From the NCBI RefSeq assembly GCF_003651245.1, contig NZ_RAPE01000002.1, positions 868,001-932,000 of the forward strand: a stretch of 64,000 nucleotides of DNA, written 5' to 3'. The DNA comes from Roseovarius spongiae (GTDB lineage: Bacteria; Pseudomonadota; Alphaproteobacteria; Rhodobacterales; Rhodobacteraceae). The translations under genes were made by a program, and so were the position numbers. Below, piece after piece: positions 35,109-43,571 of this stretch (positions are counted from its first letter, which is position 1; each line of letters opens with the position of its first letter). The notes beneath the pieces are model-generated. The model saw only the letters and a list, made by a program, of their open reading frames with translations. It had not been told where the DNA came from and ran no database searches.

Positions 35109-37952
35109 CTATCTCGAATAAGGTGGCCGCACGCTCTTACTGCGCTTCCTTTCCACCACCAGTGGCCGTGGCTTCCTGACAGATTCCTCGACCGGCTCCG
35201 GAGAGACGTCACCGGCGTGGACGAGGGTTTCCCTGAGCCTTGCTTCGGCGCTCTTGCTGAGGCGCCCGAGGCGGTGATGCAGCCTTACAGTATCTTCCTC
35301 GGGAACAAGGAAGCGCCGCCGCAAATTGAAGCGCGTCGGAATGTCGAGCTTGGCTTCAGCCATCTCGATGGCCTGGACAATCGCAAGTTCATGCGGTGCC
35401 GGACCCGTAGTCTCGATCGGGCTACCCCAAGCGATATCGAGGAATTTCCGGCCAGCCATGGCGCGGGTCTTCACGACAACTCCCGGACGAGCAGTCGACT
35501 TGGTGAGGCCAGCGCGCCGGCTCGGAAGAGCGCACACCACAAGATCCCCCGCCACGAGATCGACAGAGCGACAGCCTGGCTCCTGGACCACCGGTTCAGC
35601 ATCAACCACAGGCGCGTTTTCGATTTCCTCCGATTCCTTGGTGACGCCGTGCTTCGCGGCGGGAGCGTAGAACGGTTTGTCATCGACCAGTATCAGCAGG
35701 TGCTCGACCGCTGCCGTAGCCTCTTCGCTGGCCGGCATCGTGAGCGAATACTGTCGGCCGAGCGTGATGATCTCAGACGCGACCTCTTTCTCATCGAGTG
35801 CGCTGCATTCATTCCACGGGTACGCCGACGGCGCCTTGCGGCCAGAGATGGCGGCTTCGAACACGATCTCGTCGGTTTCCGCATCCCGGAGTTGAACGGC
35901 GGAAACCTCGCGCCGATCGGTCAAGGCTATGTGAACATCGAGAGCCGACTGCATGGCGGTGCGATTGCCAACGATGATTGGGAAGCCAAACCGCCTGTCA
36001 CTGCCGACTTCGATGCCGTAGTCGACGGCATCGAGCATGTCTTTCAACTCCAGAAGGCCATGATCCGAATAGTGCCGGTCAATGGTCGTTCCCTCGAGGT
36101 GGCCGAGGATCCGCTGACGTGTGCCGGTATCGATACCGAGACCCATGAGCTTGGAGGACAGGGTGCGCCGCATGGCGTAGATATCTTCACGGGTGTCTTG
36201 AAGCTCCAGCGTCTTCAGGAGGTTTCGCAGCCGGTCGCCGAAGATCTGTGAGCGCCTTCCATGGCTATTGTCCGGCTGAATTTCAGGGAAGAGCCAGGTT
36301 TCACCACCCTTCCGTTTCGCTACGACCCACTCCCGAAAGCCGAGTTCGAGAAGGATCTCCGGGATCGGCAGGACGCGCCGGGATTGTTCGTTCTTCAGCA
36401 CGGCGTCTTCTTCGTCTCCGACGAAGAGGCAGAGGATCCCGTCGCGGCGCACGACATCCGGCACCGCGGCCTGGAGGATCTCCTCCGGGCGCACGCCCAT
36501 GGTGAGCATGATGAGCGGGACCCAGTAGATCGCGTCACGGATGATGATGCGTTTGCGCGCGGTGGCTTTCCGGCTGCGCTGCTTGGGTGACGATGTGCCA
36601 AGATAGATCGACGAGCGCAGGAGCCTCGACACGTGCTCAAGCGACCAGGACATCCGCCGCTTTGGGCGCGACACACGTCTCGGAAGCTTGCAGGGAGTCT
36701 TCTGAGACTTGTGCCAAGCACGCAACCGGTTCTTCAGCTGCGCGTGGGAGGGTACGAGACGATCTTCGTCATCGACATCCCGTCCGACACGTTTTCGCCC
36801 GAGCGCGGCTCGGAATATGCGGTTGAGCATGTCGCGTTGGACGAACAGGTATCCGTCCGTGAGCCGAGGCGTCAGTTCCAGCACGAGGCGGCGGCGCTTG
36901 TCGGGCACCGACAGCGTGTCGAGGCTCATGACTTCCTCGAGCAGCCGAGCGTCCCGCGCATCGGCGTCGCGGATCTCCTGCAGGGGGCACAGGTCCTTGC
37001 CGATCTTCTCGTGCCTGTTCCGGCCGTGGCCCTTTCCCCAGCCCTTCGGCAGCATCCATACCTTGAAGAGGAACTCGAAAGACTGCTCGAGCTCGATGGA
37101 CGCCACAGGCACGTCGCTGAAATACGCCAGGGCGAGTTTCCCGACAACGCGGATCTTGGTCTCCACGTCTTGCGGGGCCTCTTCGCAGGCTTTCTCGATC
37201 GCCTCCGACAACAGCATGGGCGGCTTCATGGCGTCCCGGGTCGGCTTTAGCCCGTGATCGATCAGCAGATCCCGCCCGACATCGAGCGGGTCGTCGAAGT
37301 CCCGCTCCACGCGGGCGCTCAACTCGTTGAGGCGGCGCAGGAGGGAGAGCACCTGCCGGGCAACCGCGGGGGCCTCGACAGCCTCGAGGGCGAGGCCGTT
37401 CTGCCGCGCGATGTCTCCTGCGATTGCGGGCGCCACTGACCAGTCCCGGGCGCGCTGGGCGTCCCGGATGCGGCTGGTCTCTGCATCGATCCTGCGGAGA
37501 CAGGCCTCGGAGCCATCGACCGACGTGTCGCCTTCCTGCCTCGCGATCATGTCGGCCACTGCCCGCCGCACGATCTCTTTCAGCATCGCCCGGACCCGGG
37601 CCTCGCTGACGGGGCTATCCTGTAGTTCTTCGAGCACGTCTCTCTCTCCTGCCTCGACCGCGGAGAGCATGTCGGCCGACCGCTTTACCGCTTCGGCGAG
37701 GAGGTGGGTGCGGAGCGACACCGACAGAAAAGCCGGCGCGCCGAGACAGCGTATTTTTTCGGGCCAGCGCCGCCGGAAGTAGAAGATCCCGTTTCTGCGA
37801 ACGAGATGGAGTCCCCATTTTCTCGACGGTTCGCGCGTTCTACACCGCGTACGATGTGAACCAGTTTGTGAACCACTGCGACGTGGAGACGGGAGGCTGG
37901 CCGCTTGACCAACGGCTATCCCATTGGGAAGTATGGAGTTTTTCGAGGACAT
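35109..37952 (-). CDS. Island integrase (tyrosine recombinase) with PemK/MazF-like C-terminal domain
   Basis: A 947-residue protein, more than twice the usual integrase length. Residues 46-100 (KWGLHLVRRNGIFYFRRRWPEK and what follows) match the DUF6538 N-terminus of integrases. The catalytic domain spans about 470-640: Arg in MGVRPEEIL, YAMRRT where H-x-x-R is expected (His replaced by Tyr), GH in RILGHLEGTTIDRHY, and the Tyr. Residues about 798-885 (GDLVVCALPSRRAG, ARPGVVVKTRA, FLDIAWGSPIET, HELAI) resemble the SH3-like fold of PemK/MazF toxins. The ATG directly abuts the tRNA 3' end, no other start codon exists upstream of the conserved part, and no ribosome site is seen. Confidence 0.8.
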   Translation of the reverse strand: MSSKNSILPNGIAVGQAASLPSPRRSGSQTGSHRTRCRTREPSRKWGLHLVRRNGIFYFRRRWPEKIRCLGAPAFLSVSLRTHLLAEAVKRSADMLSAVEAGERDVLEELQDSPVSEARVRAMLKEIVRRAVADMIARQEGDTSVDGSEACLRRIDAETSRIRDAQRARDWSVAPAIAGDIARQNGLALEAVEAPAVARQVLSLLRRLNELSARVERDFDDPLDVGRDLLIDHGLKPTRDAMKPPMLLSEAIEKACEEAPQDVETKIRVVGKLALAYFSDVPVASIELEQSFEFLFKVWMLPKGWGKGHGRNRHEKIGKDLCPLQEIRDADARDARLLEEVMSLDTLSVPDKRRRLVLELTPRLTDGYLFVQRDMLNRIFRAALGRKRVGRDVDDEDRLVPSHAQLKNRLRAWHKSQKTPCKLPRRVSRPKRRMSWSLEHVSRLLRSSIYLGTSSPKQRSRKATARKRIIIRDAIYWVPLIMLTMGVRPEEILQAAVPDVVRRDGILCLFVGDEEDAVLKNEQSRRVLPIPEILLELGFREWVVAKRKGGETWLFPEIQPDNSHGRRSQIFGDRLRNLLKTLELQDTREDIYAMRRTLSSKLMGLGIDTGTRQRILGHLEGTTIDRHYSDHGLLELKDMLDAVDYGIEVGSDRRFGFPIIVGNRTAMQSALDVHIALTDRREVSAVQLRDAETDEIVFEAAISGRKAPSAYPWNECSALDEKEVASEIITLGRQYSLTMPASEEATAAVEHLLILVDDKPFYAPAAKHGVTKESEEIENAPVVDAEPVVQEPGCRSVDLVAGDLVVCALPSRRAGLTKSTARPGVVVKTRAMAGRKFLDIAWGSPIETTGPAPHELAIVQAIEMAEAKLDIPTRFNLRRRFLVPEEDTVRLHHRLGRLSKSAEARLRETLVHAGDVSPEPVEESVRKPRPLVVERKRSKSVRPPYSR

Positions 37953-38027
37953 TGGCTGGGGTGGTAGGATTCGAACCTACGATACACGGTACCAAAAACC
38001 GCTGCCTTACCACTTGGCTACACCCCA
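37953..38027 (-). tRNA. tRNA-Gln (anticodon TTG), probable attachment site
   Basis: A 75-nt cloverleaf including an encoded CCA. The acceptor TGGGGTG pairs with CACCCCA. The D-arm is GCCAAGTGGTAAGGC, the anticodon loop TTTTGGT gives UUG, and the T-arm is GTAGGTTCGAATCCTAC. The integrase gene starts at the base after the CCA. tRNA 3' ends are standard integration targets, so this is probably the island's att site. I found no second copy of its 3' end in the window; the other junction should lie left of base 1. Confidence 0.95.
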
Positions 38028-38120
38028 ACGGCGTGGTGTGATTACTCTGCCCGTTCGGGCGGTGCAAGCCCGGAAAGGGAAAATTTTGCCGCCCCCCGCG
38101 CGGAAGGGGGCAGGGGGTCA

Positions 38121-38618
38121 GTGCAGGGTCTCGTTGGCGCGCACGCCCCAGAGATCGGCCTTCTTCACCCAGCCGCTGTATCCGGCGCTCTGGATGCGGC
38201 ACCAGGGACCGTCGCATTCGTCGACGCGGGCGATCACGCCCAGTTCGAGCTGCGCGATCACGCGCGAGGTCGGGTCGCGCTTGGCCTTCATTTCCAGCAT
38301 GTCGGTCTCGACGATCACGGTGCGCACGCCCGACAAGAGCGAATAGTGCATCCAGCCGCCGGCGCCGTCGCGGTCGCGCACGCGGCGCCAGTGACCGTGC
38401 TCGGCGGTGATCTCGAGCGGGATGTCGCGGCGCTTGAAGATCCAGTCGACGCGGTGAGTGCGGCTGGGTCCGCGGCGCACGTTGCCTTCGGACGCCTTCA
38501 TCGACACGAAGCGCGGCAGCGGCAGGTTGGTGACGGCGCCGCGATCCTGCGCGGCGGCGGAGAATGCCTGCGCGCAGACCAGCAGGCCGGCGCAGAGAAC
38601 TTGGGATACGTTTCGCAT
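38121..38618 (-). CDS. Secreted SH3-domain protein
   Basis: A 166-residue protein with a signal peptide (VLCAGLLVCAQAFSAAAQ). Two bacterial SH3-like segments follow: EGNVRRGPSRTHRVDWIF to HWRRVRDRDGAGGWMHYSLL, and RVIAQLELGVIARVDEC to GYSGWVKKADLWGV. Such proteins bind peptidoglycan or partner proteins in the periplasm. It is the first core gene past the tRNA and points toward it. The 93 bases between them show no clear terminator. Confidence 0.88.
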
Positions 38619-38721
38619 CTCGGGTTCGCCTGTCTATTTTCGCGGGGGGTTCTTGCCCCTCGTCCGTTACTGCGCCACTCTGCCAGCAAGCTGCGCGCAA
38701 GGAAAGGTCGAGGAGGACCGA

Positions 38722-39708
38722 ATGCCAACGGAACGTCTGAGTGTTGTCGTAACGCGACGCCTGCCCGAACCGGTCGAGGCGCGGCTGGCCGAACTGTTCG
38801 ACGCCCGCCTCCGCGCGGACGACACGCCGATGAGCCGCGAGGAGCTGGCCGAGGCGATCCGCGGGGCGGACGTGCTGGTGCCGACGCTGAGCGATCGCAT
38901 CGACGCGGGGCTGATCGGGCAGGCGGGGGACAAGCTCAAGCTGATCGCCAATTACGGCGCGGGGGTGGATCACATCGACGTGGCCACCGCGCGCCAGCGC
39001 GGCATCCTGGTGAGCAACACGCCGGGGGTGAGCGCGGATGACACCGCCGACATGACGATGGCGCTGATTCTCGGCGTGACGCGACGCATTCCCGAGGGGC
39101 TCGCGCTCATGCAGTCGGGGGACTGGCAGGGCTGGTCGCCCACGGCGCTGATGGGCGGGCGCGTCGGGGGCCGGCGGCTCGGCATCCTGGGCCTTGGGCG
39201 GATCGGGCAGGCGGTGGCGCGGCGCGCCAGGGCGTTCGGGATGCAGATCCATTACCACAATCGCAAACGCCTGCGCCCGGAGACCGAGGACGACCTCGGC
39301 GCGACCTATTGGGAGAGCCTCGACCAGATGGTTGCGCGGATGGACGTGATTTCAGTCAACTGTCCGCACACGCCCTCGACCTTTCATCTGATGAACGCGC
39401 GGCGGCTCAAGCTGATGAAACCCGAGGCGGTGATCGTCAACACCTCGCGCGGTGAGGTGATCGACGAGAACGCGCTGACCCGGATGCTGCGCGCGGGTGA
39501 GATCGCGGGCGCCGGCCTTGACGTCTACGAGAAGGGGCGCGAGGCCAACCCGCGCCTGCGCGAGTTGAAGAACGTCGTGCTGCTGCCGCATATGGGGTCC
39601 GCCACCGTCGAGGGGCGGATCGAGATGGGCGAGAAGGTTCTCGTCAACATCAAGACCTTCCAGGACGGCCACCGCCCGCCCGACCAGGTCGTCCCGTCGA
39701 TGCTGTAG
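38722..39708 (+). CDS. D-isomer 2-hydroxyacid dehydrogenase (glyoxylate/hydroxypyruvate reductase type)
   Basis: A 328-residue NAD(P)H-dependent enzyme. NYGAGVDHID is the substrate-side motif, GILGLGRIGQAVARR the Rossmann loop (near 154), NTSRGEVIDENAL holds the catalytic Arg, DVYEKGREANPRL the acidic partner, and LLPHMGSAT the catalytic His. GAGGAGG precedes ATG 38722; the longer open frame upstream overlaps the divergent SH3 gene and is not used. It reduces glyoxylate or hydroxypyruvate. The next gene begins 30 bases later. Confidence 0.9.
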   Translation: MPTERLSVVVTRRLPEPVEARLAELFDARLRADDTPMSREELAEAIRGADVLVPTLSDRIDAGLIGQAGDKLKLIANYGAGVDHIDVATARQRGILVSNTPGVSADDTADMTMALILGVTRRIPEGLALMQSGDWQGWSPTALMGGRVGGRRLGILGLGRIGQAVARRARAFGMQIHYHNRKRLRPETEDDLGATYWESLDQMVARMDVISVNCPHTPSTFHLMNARRLKLMKPEAVIVNTSRGEVIDENALTRMLRAGEIAGAGLDVYEKGREANPRLRELKNVVLLPHMGSATVEGRIEMGEKVLVNIKTFQDGHRPPDQVVPSML

Positions 39709-39738
39709 GCGCGGACCGATTCGCCATAGGAGCGCGCC

Positions 39739-41520
39739 ATGCGCCTGCTGACCGTCCTTTGTCTTTGCCTTGCGTTGCCAGTCGCGGCGCAGCAGGCTGC
39801 CGATGCGGTCGCGCCCGAAGCGGGCGGCGCGGCGGCGCAGGCCACCAGCACGCAGGTGGCCGAGGCGCAGCGCCGCAAGGCGGCCGGCATCCCGGTCGAG
39901 GCCGGTGAGTGGATGATCGTCGCGGCGCACCCGCTGGCCGCCGAGGCCGGGGCAAGGATGCTGCGGGAGGGGGGCACGGCGGCCGATGCGCTGGTCGCGG
40001 TGCAGCTGGTGCTGGGACTGGTGGAGCCGCAAAGCTCCGGGCTTGGCGGCGGGGCGTTTCTTGTCTGGTGGGACGCCGCGAGCGGCGCGCTGACCACGCT
40101 CGACGGGCGCGAAACCGCGCCGCTCATGGCCAGTCCACGCATGTTTCAGACGAAGGACGGGGCCCCGATGGCGTTCATGGACGCGGTGCCGGGCGGGCTG
40201 TCCGTCGGGACGCCGGGGACGCCGGCGCTGTTGCACGCGGCGCATCGGCGGTGGGGCCGGCTGGCCTGGGCGCCGCTTTTTGACGATGCGATCCGGCTCG
40301 CCGAGGACGGCTTCGATGTGAGCGAACGGATGGCGGCCTCGATCGCGGGCAAGGCCACGGCGCTTGCGATGTTCCCCGACACGGCGGCCTATTTCCTGCC
40401 CGGCGGCGCGCCGCTGCCGGCGGGCGCGCGGCTGCGCAACCCGGCCTATGCCGACACGCTGCGCGCTTTCGCCGCCGAAGGGCCGGACGTGTTCTATACC
40501 GGGCGTATCGGGCGCGCGATCGTCGCTGCAGTGCAGGGCGCACGGGTCAATCCCGGCCTGCTGAGCGAGGTCGACCTCGCCATTTACCGCGTGCGCGAGC
40601 GGCCCGCGATCTGCGCGCCCTATCGCGGCCATAAGATCTGCGGCATGGGGCCGCCCTCCTCGGGCGCGCTGACCGTAGGGCAGACGCTGGGCCTGTTGTC
40701 CGGCTTCGACCTTGGCGCGCTGGGGCCGATGGACGCGGAGGCGCGCCGCCTGATCGGGGACGCGGCGCGGCTCGCCTTCGCGGACCGGGGGCGCTACATG
40801 GCCGATAGCGACTATGTGCCGATGCCGACGCGGGGTCTGCTCGACTTAGGTTACCTGGCCGGGCGGGCGGACCTGCTGCGCGGCGACGACGCGCTGCCCG
40901 AGGTCGCTCCGGGACGGCCGGAATTCGATCACGCCGCCGCCGAGTGGAGCGCGGACGGCACGGTCGAGCTGCCCTCGACCTCGCATATCTCGATCGTGGA
41001 CCGCTACGGCAACGCGCTGTCGATGACCACCACGATCGAGAGCGGCTTCGGCTCGCGCCTGATGGTGGGGGGCTTTCTGCTCAACAACGAGCTTACGGAT
41101 TTCTCGTTTCGCAGCCACGAGGACGGCGTGCCGGTGGCCAACCGGGTGGAGCCGGGCAAGCGGCCGCGCTCGTCCATGGCGCCGACCATCGTGATGCGGG
41201 ACGGATCACCGGTGTTGCTGATAGGTTCTCCGGGCGGTAGCCGGATCATCGGCTACGTGACCAACGCGCTGATCGCGATCCTCGACTGGGGGATGAACGT
41301 GCAGCAGGCGGCAATGATGCCGCACATGATCAACCGGTGGGGCGCCTATGACCTCGAGGCGGGCACGGCCGCCGAGGCGTTGGCCGAGCCGCTGCGCACA
41401 CTTGGCTACGAGGTCAAGTTGCAGGAGATGACGTCGGGCCTGCATGCGGTTGCATTGCGCGACGGCCTTTTGTTCGGCGGCGCCGATCCGCGCCGCGAGG
41501 GCGTCGCGCTTGGGGAGTGA
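39739..41520 (+). CDS. ggt: Gamma-glutamyltransferase
   Basis: A 593-residue periplasmic Ntn hydrolase that cleaves glutathione and other gamma-glutamyl compounds. A signal peptide (LTVLCLCLALPVAAQQA) is followed by the large-subunit motif GLVEPQSSGLGGGAF with the substrate Arg in LDGRETAP. Self-cleavage would occur before the Thr of LPSTSHISIVD (near residue 415), producing the nucleophile. The small subunit has NNELTDFSF, GKRPRSSMAPT and SPGGSRIIGYV. Length and motifs are complete. Confidence 0.94.
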   Translation: MRLLTVLCLCLALPVAAQQAADAVAPEAGGAAAQATSTQVAEAQRRKAAGIPVEAGEWMIVAAHPLAAEAGARMLREGGTAADALVAVQLVLGLVEPQSSGLGGGAFLVWWDAASGALTTLDGRETAPLMASPRMFQTKDGAPMAFMDAVPGGLSVGTPGTPALLHAAHRRWGRLAWAPLFDDAIRLAEDGFDVSERMAASIAGKATALAMFPDTAAYFLPGGAPLPAGARLRNPAYADTLRAFAAEGPDVFYTGRIGRAIVAAVQGARVNPGLLSEVDLAIYRVRERPAICAPYRGHKICGMGPPSSGALTVGQTLGLLSGFDLGALGPMDAEARRLIGDAARLAFADRGRYMADSDYVPMPTRGLLDLGYLAGRADLLRGDDALPEVAPGRPEFDHAAAEWSADGTVELPSTSHISIVDRYGNALSMTTTIESGFGSRLMVGGFLLNNELTDFSFRSHEDGVPVANRVEPGKRPRSSMAPTIVMRDGSPVLLIGSPGGSRIIGYVTNALIAILDWGMNVQQAAMMPHMINRWGAYDLEAGTAAEALAEPLRTLGYEVKLQEMTSGLHAVALRDGLLFGGADPRREGVALGE

Positions 41521-41608
41521 CGCCCGATAAGCGCCCCGTGTGCATCTAACAATCGCCGGAATTCGTCGCCAGATTGCCTCCGGATACCGGAGCGCAAGAG
41601 GCAGCAGG

Positions 41609-42613
41609 ATGAACGGATTCGCAATCGCATTCGCGGCAATCGCCGCCGCAACGGCTATTGGCGTGGATTACATGGCGCAGGCGCAAGCGGCGGATGAACC
41701 GCTTGGCAGCTACTCGGTCGCCGCCTACTCACAGACCGTAAGCGACCGCGTCGGCGGATTGCTCAAGACCGCCGAGCCCGCGCCGCCCGTTCCGGCGCGC
41801 GACTACCTGCCCGATGCGCCCCCCGGCTGGGAGCGGCGGGCCTGGTCGCCGGTCGATGAAAGCGGAGATGATCCGATCAAGACCGAATCCATGGCCGACA
41901 TGGATGACAGCACGGTCATGCGCGCCGCCGAGGGCGTGATGAGCGGCAAGGAAATCGCCCGCGCCGAGCGCGATGTCTGGGAATATGTCGGCCCGTCCGG
42001 CACGATCCGCCTGTCGGCGACGCATGAAGATTCAATCGGGCGCTCCTTCACGCGCAAGCTGAAATCGGATCCCGGCACCATCAACGTCATGCTTCGCCAC
42101 GGCCGCCCGATCAAGTTCGGCAAGGTGGCGGGCGTCACGTTCTACGGCGCCAAGCGGGACGAGTGGGACAGCAGCGGCACGCTGCCGCTCACCCCGCCGA
42201 TCTTCGTGCGCGGTCATGTCGGCAACGATATCGAGATCACCGCCTATGCCGAGGGTAACCACGACACGCTGATCGACCTGCTGGCGGCCATCGATTACGA
42301 CGCGCTGAACGAGATGCAGGCGACGCCGGCGCGCCGCGTCGGAAGCGCGCAAGGGCCGTTGTCCGCGGCGCAGCGCAAGACGATGCTGGTCCGCGCCGGG
42401 CAGCTTGAGAATGCCCGCGTCAAGGCGCGGCGCGCGCTTGAGAAAGCTGCCGAAGCCGAAGCGCCCGCCAAGCAGGAACCAAAGGCTGCGAACCGGCTCG
42501 AAATGCAGGCGAAGCACGCGCTCAACCGGGGCGCGGACGACCCCAAGCGTCTGAAGGTCGGCGGCGAGGATTGCGACACGCAGCGTGTCGGCAAATTCTG
42601 CGGCGTGAAGTAA
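41609..42613 (+). CDS. Secreted protein of unknown function (334 residues)
   Basis: After a signal peptide (IAFAAIAAATAIGVDYMAQAQA) the mature protein has a middle domain (YVGPSGTIRLSATHEDSIG, then GRPIKFGKVAGVTFYGAKRD) and a Lys/Ala/Glu-rich C-terminal part with two cysteines at the very end (GEDCDTQRVGKFCGVK). ATG 41609 follows AGCAGGA; an upstream start is possible but would destroy the signal peptide. I do not recognise a family. A further 187 bases separate it from the next gene, with nothing notable in them. Confidence 0.7.
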   Translation: MNGFAIAFAAIAAATAIGVDYMAQAQAADEPLGSYSVAAYSQTVSDRVGGLLKTAEPAPPVPARDYLPDAPPGWERRAWSPVDESGDDPIKTESMADMDDSTVMRAAEGVMSGKEIARAERDVWEYVGPSGTIRLSATHEDSIGRSFTRKLKSDPGTINVMLRHGRPIKFGKVAGVTFYGAKRDEWDSSGTLPLTPPIFVRGHVGNDIEITAYAEGNHDTLIDLLAAIDYDALNEMQATPARRVGSAQGPLSAAQRKTMLVRAGQLENARVKARRALEKAAEAEAPAKQEPKAANRLEMQAKHALNRGADDPKRLKVGGEDCDTQRVGKFCGVK

Positions 42614-42800
42614 CCCGGTCCAGTAGAGGGTCGCAAGACAGGCCGTGGCGGAAAAATCCGCCGCGGCCTCTTGGCGTGCGCGGGCAAACGCGCGACACTC
42701 GACGACGTCAGGAAGGAAGACGCCATGACATCAACGCCCTATCCGGGCCGGGGCCCGGGATTGATCCCGCCGGCCGCGCGCCGTACCGCGGCCGCCTGAC

Positions 42801-43469
42801 ATGCGCGCGGGCGTCCGGTCGGCTCTCGCCCTCTGCGGCCTTGTGGTTCTGGCGCTGGCGGGCTGCGCGCGCCCGCTCACCCCGAATGAGCGCGCCTTCG
42901 CCAGCGACGTGATCGGTCCCTCGCTCGATCTCGACAAGGTGCGCGTCACGCGCGATCTGGGGCTGCGCCCCTTGCCGCCCAAGGGGTCGCAGGCGCCGCG
43001 CCTGCTGCCGGTCGACGCGCCGCCGCTCAAGGGGTTCTGCGACCGGCTCGAACCCCAAAGCCAGGCCGGACCGCCGCCGGCCTTCGCGCTTTATGACCGC
43101 GTTCATGTCGCCGATGAATTCTATCGCCCCGACCTCGCGCCCGGCTGGCCGCGCGCCGCGCTCTTGCCCGAGGCGCTGATCCTCGCGCATGAGCTGGTGC
43201 ATGTCTGGCAGTGGCAGAACCGGGCGCGCACGGGCTACAGCCCGGCACGGGCCGCGTTCGAGGGATTCGCCCGCTTCGATCCCTATTTCTACGTGCCGCG
43301 CGGCCGCTCGCCATTCGAGGGCTTCGGCTATGAACAGCAGGCGGCGCTGCTCGAGGATTACGTCTGCTATGCGCTTTACGATCCGGGCAACCCGCGCCGG
43401 GCCGATCTGCGCGCGATCCTCGGCGGGCATTTCCCGCTGGGGCGGCTCGATTCGGCGGTCGGGCAATAG
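42801..43469 (+). CDS. Lipoprotein with HExxH-type zinc site, unknown function
   Basis: A 222-residue protein with a lipobox (VLALAGC, Cys about residue 22). The central HELVHVWQWQNR fits H-E-x-x-H, the zinc-binding motif of metallopeptidases, and is framed by LPEALILA and TGYSPARAAFEGFARFDPY. FGYEQQAALLEDYVCYALY follows and could supply the third ligand (Glu). Proteolytic activity is plausible but not shown. The gene is followed after 102 bases by the FAD oxidoreductase in the same direction. Confidence 0.72.
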   Translation: MRAGVRSALALCGLVVLALAGCARPLTPNERAFASDVIGPSLDLDKVRVTRDLGLRPLPPKGSQAPRLLPVDAPPLKGFCDRLEPQSQAGPPPAFALYDRVHVADEFYRPDLAPGWPRAALLPEALILAHELVHVWQWQNRARTGYSPARAAFEGFARFDPYFYVPRGRSPFEGFGYEQQAALLEDYVCYALYDPGNPRRADLRAILGGHFPLGRLDSAVGQ

Positions 43470-43571
43470 CGCCCCGCGTCGGTTTTGCGCGTCCTTGTGT
43501 CGGCTGGGCCGCGCATGGATCGTCAGGCGTGATACATCTTGGCGCAAATCGGAACCAGGGAGTCGCCCGCG

